From Roseofilum capinflatum BLCC-M114 (GTDB lineage: Bacteria; Cyanobacteriota; Cyanobacteriia; Cyanobacteriales; Desertifilaceae): a stretch of DNA of 64,000 nucleotides. Positions 26,198-35,686 of the stretch are shown here, piece after piece. Every line of letters starts with the position of its first letter. Position 1 is the stretch's first letter. The notes beneath the pieces were generated by a model. That model was not told where the DNA came from, ran no database searches, and saw only the letters and a program-made list of their open reading frames with translations. The DNA is taken from assembly GCF_030068505.1 (NCBI RefSeq), contig NZ_JAQOSO010000082.1, positions 110,674 to 174,673 on the forward strand, read 5' to 3'. The translations under genes were made by a program, and so were the position numbers.

Positions 26198-27925
26198 TTA
26201 GGAGGGCTGATGATGGAGTTGGCGTTTTTTTTGGGCTTGTTCGAGCAAGGATTGGGCAAAGGATAGGGCTTCGAGGGCGGAGTTGCCTCCGGTGAGTTGG
26301 GCGAGTTCTTGAGAGCGTTGTTCGCTATTTAGGGTACGGACTCGAACGACGGTTCGGTTGAGGTTATCGGCGGATTCGTGAATGGTTTCTTTACGAACTT
26401 GGAGATGGTGATCGGCTAGAGCCGCGATCAGGGGTTGGTGGGTGACACAGAGAATCTGATGATTTTGGGAGAGTTGATAGAGTTTGTCGGCGATCGCCTC
26501 TGCGACTCGTCCAGAGACACCGGCATCTATTTCGTCAAACACCAAGGTATTCACCGGGTTGATCTGGGAAAAACAGGCGGTTAGAGCCAATAAAAAGCGA
26601 CTCATTTCTCCACCAGAGGCTGTGGTGGCTAGGGGTTGAATGGGTTCTCCGGGGTTGGTACTGATGCCAAAGGTGATGCGATCGCTACCGGTGGCGGTCA
26701 TACCGATGGGGGTGAGAGCGACTTTAAATTGTACTTTGTCCATGGCTAGGGGTTTGAGTTCCTTGACCAAACGCGCTTCTAGTTTAGCGGCTGCCTTTTG
26801 CCGTTGTAAGTGTAGCTGATTACATAATGTTTTTAATTGATCTAAGGCTTGTTGATAGTCTTTTTCTAATTGTTCTAGGGATTCACTGCTGGCGGTGAGG
26901 TCATCGAGTTCTGCTTGAATGCTGTGCCAGTAGGTGAGGCTCTCGGAGAGGGATGGCCCATATTTCCGGCAGATTTGCTTGAGTTCAACAATCCGAGATT
27001 CGACTATTTCCAGGCGTTCGGGGTCGGTTTCCAGATTATCTCCATAGGTATTGATTTGTCGCCCGGCTTCTTCGACTTGCACTAAGGCTTCATTTACTAA
27101 GTCTAGGATCGGTTGCAGTTGGCGATCGTAGGAGAGGATGTCATCGAGCAGATCTTTGGCTTCTCCGAGCAAATCGGCGGCAGCAAGGGAGCGATCACCC
27201 TGATACAAGGCCTGATAGATTTGATAACTTTTCTGTTGCAGTTCGACGCTGTGGGAGAGCCGTTGACTTTCTTGTTCGAGTTCGGTTAATTCATCGGCGG
27301 TGGTTAACTGGGCCTGATTTAATTCGCTCAGTTGATATTCTAAGAGGTCAATCCGTTGCAGGCGAGATTGTTCATCGTTACGTTGTCGATTTAGGCGAGA
27401 TCGCATCGTTTCGGCTTTTTGATAGGCCCCCGCCACCTGGTGTTGAACGGTTAATAGGGATGCTCCTCCATAGAGATCGAGCCATTCCCGTTGCCGCTCA
27501 GAACTGCCCAATTGTACCGTCTGTCCTTGAGCGGTGAGACTGGCTAATAATTCCCGCAAGGTGGACATTTGGGTACGGTTGACCACTAGACCATTTAAGC
27601 GCGATCGCGATCGCCAACTTCCTTGGTAAATTTGAATCTCTCGACTACAAGTTACCGTCTGGTCTTCCATTGGCTCAATTTCTTGGGCTATCAACCATTC
27701 CAGCACCAAAGGGGAGAGGGTAAAGGTGGCTTCAATGATCCCGCGTGAGGCTCCAGAGCGAATCGCTTTAGAGTTTAATTTTCCGCCCAGAGCAGCATCA
27801 AGGGCATCTAGAATGATGGATTTTCCAGCTCCGGTTTCCCCGGTGAGGACGGTTAATCCTGGGCCAAAGTCCAATTCTAGGCGATCGATGAGGGCAAAGT
27901 TCTCGATTTTTAGGGAGATTAACAT
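26198..27925 (-). CDS. recN: DNA repair protein RecN
   Basis: An SMC-like ATPase of 575 residues that organises broken ends in recombination repair. The start MLISLKIENFALIDRLELDF leads to Walker A GETGAGKSIILDAL. A long coiled coil occupies roughly residues 150-370, and the C-terminal half has the signature ASGGEMSRFLLAL and Walker B NTLVFDEIDAGVSG. I chose the ATG at 27925 because the family begins at MLxxLxIxNFAL. The open frame extends 16 codons upstream without resemblance. It is read divergently from the ABC1 kinase. Confidence 0.95.
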   Translation of the reverse strand: MLISLKIENFALIDRLELDFGPGLTVLTGETGAGKSIILDALDAALGGKLNSKAIRSGASRGIIEATFTLSPLVLEWLIAQEIEPMEDQTVTCSREIQIYQGSWRSRSRLNGLVVNRTQMSTLRELLASLTAQGQTVQLGSSERQREWLDLYGGASLLTVQHQVAGAYQKAETMRSRLNRQRNDEQSRLQRIDLLEYQLSELNQAQLTTADELTELEQESQRLSHSVELQQKSYQIYQALYQGDRSLAAADLLGEAKDLLDDILSYDRQLQPILDLVNEALVQVEEAGRQINTYGDNLETDPERLEIVESRIVELKQICRKYGPSLSESLTYWHSIQAELDDLTASSESLEQLEKDYQQALDQLKTLCNQLHLQRQKAAAKLEARLVKELKPLAMDKVQFKVALTPIGMTATGSDRITFGISTNPGEPIQPLATTASGGEMSRFLLALTACFSQINPVNTLVFDEIDAGVSGRVAEAIADKLYQLSQNHQILCVTHQPLIAALADHHLQVRKETIHESADNLNRTVVRVRTLNSEQRSQELAQLTGGNSALEALSFAQSLLEQAQKKRQLHHQPS

Positions 27926-28049
27926 AGACGGCTTACTTACCAGAAAGGCACTTGATCGAGGGAACCGAATCAAATTGATCGAGCGGGTTGAGGGGGGGAA
28001 TTGTTAAAATTACTTTACAATCAGTAATAGATCTAGCCCACCTCAAGTC

Positions 28050-30119
28050 ATGAATGTCAATATGCCATCTTCATCTTCCCATCAACAGGGGTTGTCAACA
28101 GTCCAGGACTCTGGAAGTCCTGCTTATTCTTCTTCTGCACATTTTAGTCCCATGTCAGAAGAGACGATCTTACCGAATGATTCAGCCGTGGAACCCCCTG
28201 ACATCCATTACGATCCAGTGGAGTTGATGGACTTTTACCGTTCCCGTCCCTGGGAAGTGTGGGGACGGATGTTTGAGTTGGTCTGGTCATTTTTGGGATT
28301 GCTGGTGGGATTATGGTGGGATAAGCGAACCGGCAGCTCGGAAAAAAAGCAGCGCCAGCGAGCGATTCATTTGCGGGAAATTTTAACCCGGTTGGGGCCA
28401 GCCTATATTAAGGTGGGGCAGGCCTTATCGACTCGGCCGGATCTGCTGCCTCCCCTGTTTTTAGAGGAGTTAACCCGACTTCAAGACCAACTGCCTCCGT
28501 TTCCCAATGAGGTGGCTTATCAGTTTATTGAGGAGGAGTTGGGCGATCGCCCAGAATTTATTTATGCTGAGATTAGTTCTAAACCGGTAGCGGCTGCTTC
28601 TTTGGGTCAGGTTTACAAGGGCAAGCTCAAATCCGGTGAAACGGTTGCCATTAAGGTTCAACGTCCCGATTTACGGGAAAGAATTTCTCTCGATCTCTAT
28701 ATTCTCCGCTCTTTAGCGGCTTGGGTACAGAAAAATAGGCGCATCCGCAGTGATTTAGTGGCGATCGCCGATGAGTTTGGCGCTCGCATTTATGAAGAAA
28801 TGGACTATACCCATGAAGGGAGGAATGCAGAGCGGTTTGAGCAGTTATATGGCTACATACCGGATATTTATGTGCCCCAGATTTATTGGCAATACACCAA
28901 CCGTCGGGTGTTGACCATGGAGTGGATCACGGGGACAAAGTTAACCGATTTAGAGAAAATTCGCCAGCAAGGTTTAGATGCTTCCTATTTAATTGAAGTG
29001 GGGGTTGAATGCTCCCTGCGGCAACTGCTCGAACATGGGTTTTTCCATGCCGATCCCCATCCTGGTAACTTACTGGCTTCTGGGGATGGCAAGTTGGTCT
29101 ATCTGGATTTTGGCATGATGAGCGAGGTGAAGCCCTATCAACGCTATGGGTTGATTGAGGCGATCGTTCATTTAGTCAATCGCGATTTTTCGTCCTTAGC
29201 CCAGGATTATGTCAAGTTAGAATTTCTGACACCCGATACGGATTTAACTCCCATTATTCCCGCCCTATCTCAAGTTTTTAATGATGCTCTGGGCGCGTCT
29301 GTGGCTGAGTTGAACTTTAAGAATATTACGGATCAACTCTCCCAGGTGATGTATGATTACCCCTTCCGGGTTCCCGCTTATTATGCCTTGATTATCCGCT
29401 CTCTGGTGACTTTAGAAGGGATTGCCATTAATGTAAATCCCAATTTTAAGGTGTTGAGTAAGGCCTATCCTTATGTGGCTAAACGGTTATTAACAGATCA
29501 GTCCCCAGAATTGCGAACCTCTTTAAGGGAGTTATTATTCAAAGATGGTAGTTTTCGCTGGAATCGGCTGGAAAACTTGCTCAAAAATGCCCGCAATAGC
29601 CAAGATTACGATCTAGATGTGGTGTTGAATCAGACCATTGATTTTCTGTTTTCCGATCGCGGCAGCTTTATCCGCGATCGCATCGTCGAGGAAATTGTTA
29701 AAAGTGTGGACACCCTGGGACGCACGACGTTGGAAACCGTGAGCGATCGCTTCCGCAAAACGGTCGGTATGAATGGTCAGACTCCCGTGAAACCGATATC
29801 AAACGGCAATCCTGACGATCAGAAAAACCTCGAACATATTCAACGAATTTTACAAATTGTGCAAGAAACACAAGGGTTTGACCCCATGAAAATTGTGCCC
29901 CTCTTGCCCAAAGTTCTCTTGAAACCCGAAACCCAACAAATGGGGCAACAAATTGCTAGTGGCTTGGCTCAACGGGTTTTGGTACGGTTTATTCGCGAAG
30001 TGTTACTTAGTGAAGATGGGGAAAACGGAAGTAGCGCAAAAAAGTTAGCCTCGATTCCTAACTCCGGGTCTTCGCCTTTGGCTTTACCGGCTGCGGCCGT
30101 GGTGTCCATGGAATCGTAA
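28050..30119 (+). CDS. ABC1/AarF/UbiB-family atypical protein kinase
   Basis: A 689-residue ABC1 kinase. The family-specific KxGQ motif is YIKVGQALSTRPDLLP at about residue 113, the Ala-rich nucleotide loop is VAAASLGQVYKGKL, the lysine follows in VAIKVQRPDL, and the catalytic loop is FFHADPHPGNLLA with YLDFGMM. Plant and cyanobacterial members are associated with prenylquinone metabolism and thylakoid plastoglobule-like functions. The N-terminal 50 residues are low-complexity serine-rich. The C-terminal 170 residues are extra to the core. A start at 28050 is reasonable though no strong site is visible. Confidence 0.9.
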   Translation: MNVNMPSSSSHQQGLSTVQDSGSPAYSSSAHFSPMSEETILPNDSAVEPPDIHYDPVELMDFYRSRPWEVWGRMFELVWSFLGLLVGLWWDKRTGSSEKKQRQRAIHLREILTRLGPAYIKVGQALSTRPDLLPPLFLEELTRLQDQLPPFPNEVAYQFIEEELGDRPEFIYAEISSKPVAAASLGQVYKGKLKSGETVAIKVQRPDLRERISLDLYILRSLAAWVQKNRRIRSDLVAIADEFGARIYEEMDYTHEGRNAERFEQLYGYIPDIYVPQIYWQYTNRRVLTMEWITGTKLTDLEKIRQQGLDASYLIEVGVECSLRQLLEHGFFHADPHPGNLLASGDGKLVYLDFGMMSEVKPYQRYGLIEAIVHLVNRDFSSLAQDYVKLEFLTPDTDLTPIIPALSQVFNDALGASVAELNFKNITDQLSQVMYDYPFRVPAYYALIIRSLVTLEGIAINVNPNFKVLSKAYPYVAKRLLTDQSPELRTSLRELLFKDGSFRWNRLENLLKNARNSQDYDLDVVLNQTIDFLFSDRGSFIRDRIVEEIVKSVDTLGRTTLETVSDRFRKTVGMNGQTPVKPISNGNPDDQKNLEHIQRILQIVQETQGFDPMKIVPLLPKVLLKPETQQMGQQIASGLAQRVLVRFIREVLLSEDGENGSSAKKLASIPNSGSSPLALPAAAVVSMES

Positions 30120-30249
30120 TATACAGCGTATATACAGCGTAAGGTGGGGTGATGAGTAAATTCCCTATCTCCTCACCTTGCAGCTTTTCAAGGGATTTCG
30201 AGGCGATCGCAACCTACCGCAAAGGCAAGAACTTTATCAGATATGAGAA

Positions 30250-30362
30250 ACGGAGAGAGGGATTTGAACCGACAACCCCTAACAGAATTAACGCAATTAG
30301 GTAAAAGCGGGTAGGGGGAATCGAACCGACAACCCCTAACAGAACTAACGCAATTAGGCAAA
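30250..30362 (-). repeat. Array of tRNA 3'-end fragments joined by a common spacer
   Basis: On the tRNA strand, the 3' end of tRNA-Gly is followed by a 57-base unit. Each unit is a spacer of about 37 bases (cttttgcctaattgcgttag, then ttctgttaggggttgtc) plus a T-arm and acceptor 3' end. The first unit ends in another tRNA-Gly 3' end (ggttcgattccccctacccg). The second ends in ggttcaaatccctctctccg, which resembles a tRNA-Ser 3' end. The fragments lack 5' halves and anticodons, so they are not functional tRNAs. Confidence 0.75.
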
Positions 30363-30433
30363 AGCGGGTAGGGGGAATCGAACCCCCATCAATAGCTTGG
30401 AAGGCTATGGTTTTACCACTAAACTATACCCGC
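30363..30433 (-). tRNA. trnG: tRNA-Gly (anticodon UCC)
   Basis: The minus strand reads as a complete 71-base tRNA with acceptor GCGGGTA pairing with TACCCGC, D-loop AGTGGTAA, anticodon arm ATAGC-CTTCCAA-GCTAT giving anticodon TCC, and T-arm GGGGG-TTCGATT-CCCCC. The discriminator base is U. It decodes GGA and GGG (and GGN by wobble). CCA is not encoded. It lies between the ABC1 kinase and thioredoxin genes. Confidence 0.95.
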
Positions 30434-30537
30434 AATTTGAGTAAATGAACGGATGCGACCGTTGATTACCCACTCTCATTAATCTAACACAAGTTTTAGA
30501 AAAAAGCTAGACCGTGGGCAAAATTTCTGTACGGTTC

Positions 30538-30855
30538 TTAAATCAGGGACTGGAGACGGGCGATCAGGGGTTCTGCTTTAATCGCGCCCTCAATCTTATC
30601 AATGGGTTTCCCCTGCTTAAACAGAATCAGGGTGGGTAAGGCTTCGACCTGGTACTCAGAAGCGAGTTGGGGATATTTATCTGAGTCAATCTTGACCACT
30701 TGGATCGCTTTGCCCATCTGAGTTTGGACTTGCTCCAAAATGGGAACCATCATTTGGCAGGGGCCGCACCAAGTGGCATAGAAATCGACCAACACCGGGA
30801 CATCAGATTGGGTGAGGAGGTCAGAAAAACTGGTGAATTGCTTTTTAACGGCCAT
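30538..30855 (-). CDS. trxA: Thioredoxin
   Basis: A 105-residue thioredoxin with the redox-active WCGPC at about residues 30-34 in VLVDFYATWCGPCQMMVPIL and the cis-proline loop in ALPTLILFKQG. It reduces protein disulfides in the cytosol and, in cyanobacteria, passes electrons to metabolic enzymes. The length is that of a stand-alone m- or x-type domain. The gene is divergent from fabG. Confidence 0.95.
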   Translation of the reverse strand: MAVKKQFTSFSDLLTQSDVPVLVDFYATWCGPCQMMVPILEQVQTQMGKAIQVVKIDSDKYPQLASEYQVEALPTLILFKQGKPIDKIEGAIKAEPLIARLQSLI

Positions 30856-30925
30856 GTTAAATTCTGCAAAAGTTAGGCAATCTCCCCCATTCTAAGGCAA
30901 AATGCCCTAAGCCTAACCTCAATAA

Positions 30926-31702
<777 letters not shown>

Positions 31703-31709
31703 TCTACTG

Positions 31710-31744
31710 ATCTCGGAGTGCAGATATAATCTGCACTCCGAGAT
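31710..31744. terminator. Strong hairpin terminator after fabG
   Basis: Bases 31710-31725 (atctcggagtgcagat) and 31729-31744 (atctgcactccgagat) are a perfect 16-base inverted repeat with a 3-base centre. It begins 8 bases after the fabG stop. The 3' side has taagttatatt rather than a clean T-run, so it may be a terminator of intermediate type or an RNA-end stabiliser. Confidence 0.8.
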
Positions 31745-31851
31745 TAAGTTATATTAACTAGGAAAATACGGAGAATGGATATAGACAAGGTTGGTAGGCA
31801 TAGGTTAAAATGGATTTAAAATAAAGTTAACAAAAAATTATTTCAACTACT

Positions 31852-32316
31852 ATGATATCAGTAAGCCATACAGCATCCGAGTCATCAGTCAAGCAAAACA
31901 CCTTTTTCTGCGAAGAAATTGAACAAAAGCACACCAAAGGGATTCAAACTGGTTTAGGTGTCATTAAAATAACTAATCTAAGATTAAGAACGTTGATTGG
32001 GATTAACGATTGGGAACGGGAAAAGAAACAAGATGTCGTCATCAACATCAAAATAGGATTTGATGCCGAAAAGTCTTCGGAAACAGACAAAATCGAAGAT
32101 ACGGTCAATTATAAATTGATCACCAAGCAAATTATTGAACAAGTAGAAAGCCGTAGCTATGGTTTGATCGAAAGAATGGCTCAAACCATTATTGATGTTG
32201 TGATGGAAGATCCCCAAGTAATCTGGACTAAGGTCAAAGTTGATAAACCTTATGCTCTACGCTTTTCGGATTCTGTATCGGTTAAACTCAAAGCCCACCG
32301 CAGCAACTTTCCTTGA
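31852..32316 (+). CDS. folB: Dihydroneopterin aldolase
   Basis: A 154-residue protein whose C-terminal about 120 residues match FolB: IKITNLRLRTLIGINDWERE, VVINIKIGFDAEKSSETDKI, the DTVNYKLI block with the conserved Tyr, and the active-site lysine region WTKVKVDKPYALRFSDSVSV. It cleaves dihydroneopterin to hydroxymethyl-dihydropterin in folate synthesis. About 35 extra N-terminal residues (SHTASESSVKQNTFFCEE) are not part of the family fold. The gene is clearly more AT-rich than fabG and pfkA on either side, and folK follows. Confidence 0.88.
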   Translation: MISVSHTASESSVKQNTFFCEEIEQKHTKGIQTGLGVIKITNLRLRTLIGINDWEREKKQDVVINIKIGFDAEKSSETDKIEDTVNYKLITKQIIEQVESRSYGLIERMAQTIIDVVMEDPQVIWTKVKVDKPYALRFSDSVSVKLKAHRSNFP

Positions 32317-32586
32317 TGGTCATTCTAGTTTTTCTCTTCTATACAGTGGTTCGCACTGTTATGGAATACGGAATTTACAGCGCGAAGCACTGTAGTGGGG
32401 GAGTGGGGGGAGTGAAAAACAGACTCAATCTAGCGAGTGAGCTATTCTGGCTATCTTTAAAAACCACCATTGATGCAGGGCATAGCAGAGGAAAGTGCTG
32501 TAATGTTCAAAACGTTGTAGAACAATACTTTTGCCTTTTGCCTAGCGCAAAGCCCTGTATTTTCCCTCTTCGCTGACTAAACAATT
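32317..32586. repeat. Repeat-rich spacer between folB and folK
   Basis: This 270-base spacer carries several dispersed repeats. The palindrome acagcgcgaagcactgt is at about 32377-32393. The motif attgatgcagggcatagcag, then aggaaagtgctgta, at 32469-32502 is shared with 1843-1879 and partly with 62390-62420. An imperfect acagtggttcgcactgt is near 32343. An open frame (32313-32576) crosses it but is of repeat origin and not a credible gene. Confidence 0.6.
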
Positions 32587-32973
32587 ATGCTAAACGAAGC
32601 AGTCATTGGGGTTGGCTCTAACATTGACCCCAGTTTCCATATTCCCAAAGCGAAAAGCAAACTGCAAGAAACCCAAATCTTGATTAAGGAATCTCAATTC
32701 TATCAAACGAAACCTCTAGGTTTGACTAATCAGCCTGACTTTGTGAATGGAGCTTATTTAATTCATACTGCTGATAGCCAGGAAGATTTAAACTGTAAAT
32801 TAAAGCAGATTGAAATTGAGTTAGGGCGAGTTAAAACTGAAAACAAGAATGGCCCTCGATGTATTGACTTAGATATTATTGTGTTCAATCGGGAAATTGT
32901 TGATCCTGATTTCTATCAACGTGATTTTTTACAAACTACGGTTCTAGAGTTGATTCCTGATTTAGTCTCTTGA
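32587..32973 (+). CDS. folK: 2-amino-4-hydroxy-6-hydroxymethyldihydropteridine diphosphokinase
   Basis: A 128-residue HPPK that transfers pyrophosphate from ATP to the pterin, the step after FolB. It shows VGSNIDPS at the start, YQTKPLGLTNQPDFVNGAYL in the middle, and the signature GPRCIDLDIIVFN with the catalytic Arg and the Asp pair. It is shorter than the common 150-160 residues, ending soon after DFLQTTVLELIPDLVS. All active-site motifs are present. It is paired with folB and shares its AT-rich composition. Confidence 0.88.
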   Translation: MLNEAVIGVGSNIDPSFHIPKAKSKLQETQILIKESQFYQTKPLGLTNQPDFVNGAYLIHTADSQEDLNCKLKQIEIELGRVKTENKNGPRCIDLDIIVFNREIVDPDFYQRDFLQTTVLELIPDLVS

Positions 32974-33055
32974 AGATTATAGAGCAAGGAGCTGAGAGCC
33001 ACTTTTTTGAGTTCTGCTCCTAAAACAAGTTGCTCTCAGTCCTTTGTGTTAGGAT

Positions 33056-34132
33056 TTAATCCCCCAAACAAATTCCTAGCCCTCTAGCCGTTTTCACCAA
33101 AGTACCTTCGGCATCAACCGTCTGATAATGCTTAATCGCATCTTCAATGGGCACACTCACGACTTGCCGATGTTGCCAAGTCACCATGTGATCGTACTTG
33201 TCCTCAGCCACTAAATCGACGGCGGCTACTCCAAACGTAGAAGCGACTAGGCGATCGGTGGCTGCGGGTATGCCTCCCCGTTGGGTATGTCCTAATACAG
33301 TTACCCTGGTTTCTGCGCCAATTTTGGAGGTAATGCTATCAGCAATATAATGGCCGATCCCTCCATAGCGACGCTCTCCAAGGACATCCACGTTGGTAAT
33401 GGCTCCACCGTCAATGGTTTTCACCGCTTCGGAGATAATCACCAGAGAATAGTTTTTACCCAGCTCTCGACGCTTAACAATATGATCGCAAACCTTATTG
33501 ATATCGTAGGGAATTTCGGGAATCAGGATTACATCCGCACCGCCAGCAATTCCGGCACTGATGGCAATATGGCCCGCATCCCGGCCCATCACTTCTAGAA
33601 TCAAGACCCGGTTATGGCTGGCTGCGGTAAACTGGAGCCGGTCTAGGGCTTCTGTGGCAATATTAACCGCCGTTTGGAAGCCAATGGAGCGCTCGGTGAT
33701 GCCAATGTCATTATCAATGGTTTTGGGAATACCGATAATGTTCATGTTGCCTTGTTGGGCCAGTTTACGCAGAATGGCGAGAGATCCATCTCCACCGATG
33801 ACTAATAGGACATCGAGACCGAGTTGGTGATATCCTTCGATCATTTCTTGGGAGCGATCGAGTAATGTACCATCGGGCATCGGATAAGCGAAGGGGTCAC
33901 CCTTGTTGGTCGTTCCTAACATGGTTCCACCGGTGAGCAATAATCCGCGAATGTTGGTGCGGGTTAACTGGATTGCTCTTGGAGGCCTCTCCAACAACCC
34001 TAATGTGGCTTGATAAATGCCAAAGACTTCATAACCGTAGGTTCCTATGGCATGATAGACGACAGCCCGAATCGCAGCATTGAGACCGGCACAGTCTCCG
34101 CCACTGGTTAAAATGCCAATGCGTTTTCCCAT
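33056..34132 (-). CDS. pfkA: 6-phosphofructokinase
   Basis: A 358-residue PFK of glycolysis. It has the N-terminal phosphate loop LTSGGDCAGLNAAIRAV, the GGDGS motif (VIGGDGSLAILRK) and the catalytic PKTIDNDIG. The small residue after GGD favours ATP rather than pyrophosphate. The lysine before TIDND is the state found in PPi-dependent and mixed-substrate group III enzymes, where typical ATP-PFKs have glycine. Also present are MGRDAGHIA and LGHTQRGG. AGGAGGAC precedes the ATG at 34132. Confidence 0.93.
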   Translation of the reverse strand: MGKRIGILTSGGDCAGLNAAIRAVVYHAIGTYGYEVFGIYQATLGLLERPPRAIQLTRTNIRGLLLTGGTMLGTTNKGDPFAYPMPDGTLLDRSQEMIEGYHQLGLDVLLVIGGDGSLAILRKLAQQGNMNIIGIPKTIDNDIGITERSIGFQTAVNIATEALDRLQFTAASHNRVLILEVMGRDAGHIAISAGIAGGADVILIPEIPYDINKVCDHIVKRRELGKNYSLVIISEAVKTIDGGAITNVDVLGERRYGGIGHYIADSITSKIGAETRVTVLGHTQRGGIPAATDRLVASTFGVAAVDLVAEDKYDHMVTWQHRQVVSVPIEDAIKHYQTVDAEGTLVKTARGLGICLGD

Positions 34133-34276
34133 AACTTTGTCCTCCTGTAGCTTTTAAGTTGAGTGAAGAGAAAGGGCTAAGTGGCCCTTACAGGAGTAAA
34201 TTAAACTTAAATTCTCTGAAAGTTCCATAACGTCAACTTGACTTAATCTTTGTTATTTCCTGACTTACGATCCCCC

Positions 34277-35254
34277 ATGACCCATTCTCGCGATCCTGAA
34301 TCTGAAGCTTTGAACGATATTGCCCCTGCATCTTTCAATTTAATTCCCGAACCCCCTCCTGGCTTTAAGTCTGGGTTTGTGGGGATTATCGGCCGTCCCA
34401 ATGTGGGCAAGTCCACAATTATGAATCAGTTGGTGGGCCAAAAAATTGCCATTACTTCCCCGGTGGCTCAAACGACACGCAACCGCTTACGGGGAATCCT
34501 GACGACTTCAGAGGCCCAGTTTATTTTTGTGGATACTCCTGGAATTCATAAACCCCACCATGAGTTGGGGAAGGTGTTGGTGGAAAATGCGAAATTGGCG
34601 ATTAAATCGGTGGATGTGGTGTTGTTTGTGGTCGATAGTGGGGTGGCTGCGGGAGGGGGCGATCGCTATATTGCCGAGCTGCTCTCGAATGTGAAGTTAC
34701 CGATTATTCTCGGTTTGAATAAAGCGGATCAACAACCGGATGATTTTGAGGCGATCGATCGAACCTATGAGCAACTAGCCCAAGCTCATCATTGGCCAAC
34801 CCTGAAATTTTCTGCCCTTACGGGTGAGGGGTTAGACTCCCTACAAACCCGGTTGGCGGAAAACTTAGACTCTGGCCCCTACTATTATCCCCCCGATTTG
34901 GTCACTGACCAACCGGAACGCTTTATTATGGGTGAATTAATCCGGGAACAAATCTTACTGTTGACGCGCCAAGAAGTGCCCCATTCGGTGGCTGTCGAAA
35001 TTGAACGAGTGGAAGAAACTCCGAAAATTACCCGCGTTTTTGCGGCAATTAATGTGGAGCGAGATTCCCAAAAAGCGATTTTGATTGGTAAAAAGGGATC
35101 GATGCTCAAAAGTATTGGTACGGCGGCACGGGAACAGATGCAAAAACTGATTTTAGGTCAGGTTTATTTGGAGTTATTTGTTAAGGTCAGACCGAAATGG
35201 CGACACTCTCGCGCTCGTCTGTCCCAGTTTGGCTATCAAGTGGGAGAGGATTAA
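34277..35254 (+). CDS. era: GTPase Era
   Basis: A 325-residue GTPase that helps mature 16S rRNA and the 30S subunit. G1 is GRPNVGKST, the G2/effector region is TTRNRLRGIL, G3 is FVDTPGIHKP, G4 is LNKADQQ, and G5 is FSALTGEG. The C-terminal KH domain includes AILIGKKGSMLKSIGTAAR. I use the ATG at 34277. A TTG-initiated extension from 34250 is possible. The stop at 35254 is immediately followed by the Uma2 remnant. Confidence 0.94.
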   Translation: MTHSRDPESEALNDIAPASFNLIPEPPPGFKSGFVGIIGRPNVGKSTIMNQLVGQKIAITSPVAQTTRNRLRGILTTSEAQFIFVDTPGIHKPHHELGKVLVENAKLAIKSVDVVLFVVDSGVAAGGGDRYIAELLSNVKLPIILGLNKADQQPDDFEAIDRTYEQLAQAHHWPTLKFSALTGEGLDSLQTRLAENLDSGPYYYPPDLVTDQPERFIMGELIREQILLLTRQEVPHSVAVEIERVEETPKITRVFAAINVERDSQKAILIGKKGSMLKSIGTAAREQMQKLILGQVYLELFVKVRPKWRHSRARLSQFGYQVGED

Positions 35255-35262
35255 GGAGCGAT

Positions 35263-35637
35263 CGCTTCTACCCCCTAGAAACTCGCTACACAGAGCAGGG
35301 TTACAATTACCCGGATGTCATGGTCATTTCTCTTCCAGTGGAACTGCAAGAAGGGCGCAAGGAAACCGTAACCAATCCCTTGATGATTGCTGAAGTCCTC
35401 TCTAAATCGACTAAAAACTATGACAAAGATGAAAAATTTGCCGCCTATCGCAGTATTTCCAGTTTTCAAGAGTATCTGTTAATCGATCAATATCAAACCA
35501 AAGTTGAGCATTATTATAAAGCAAAAGTCAATCAATGGGTATTTTCTGAATACCAAAGTAGAGCAGATTTGGTGAAGTTGACTTCTCTACCTTGTGAGAT
35601 CTCTTTGGCTGATTTATATGACGATCTTCAATGGTAA
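35263..35637 (+). pseudogene. Uma2-family endonuclease, N-terminally truncated
   Basis: Only the C-terminal two thirds of a Uma2 (DUF820) domain is present: YNYPDVMVISLPVELQ with the active-site Asp, then PLMIAEVLSKSTKNYDKDEK with the Glu, and FQEYLLIDQYQTKVEHYY. The frame opens at 35197 inside era but resembles Uma2 only from about 35263. No suitable start exists. It is a remnant abutting the era stop, and a related full-length gene follows at 35687. Confidence 0.85.
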
Positions 35638-35686
35638 ATGAGAGAGCATTGTTACAATACAACCACCCAACTTAAACGCCATTGCC

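Noticed and set aside
30250..30375. Possible CRISPR array from the 57-base periodic repeat
   Set aside because: Only two units, and the repeats are tRNA ends and shared spacers with no variable spacers. No cas gene is in the window.
32313..32576. 87-codon frame between folB and folK
   Set aside because: It is made from dispersed repeats, overlaps the folB stop and has a Cys/Leu-rich composition unlike real proteins.
35197..35262. Start of the Uma2 fragment inside era
   Set aside because: The first about 22 codons are era sequence read in another frame, so they are not part of a Uma2 protein.
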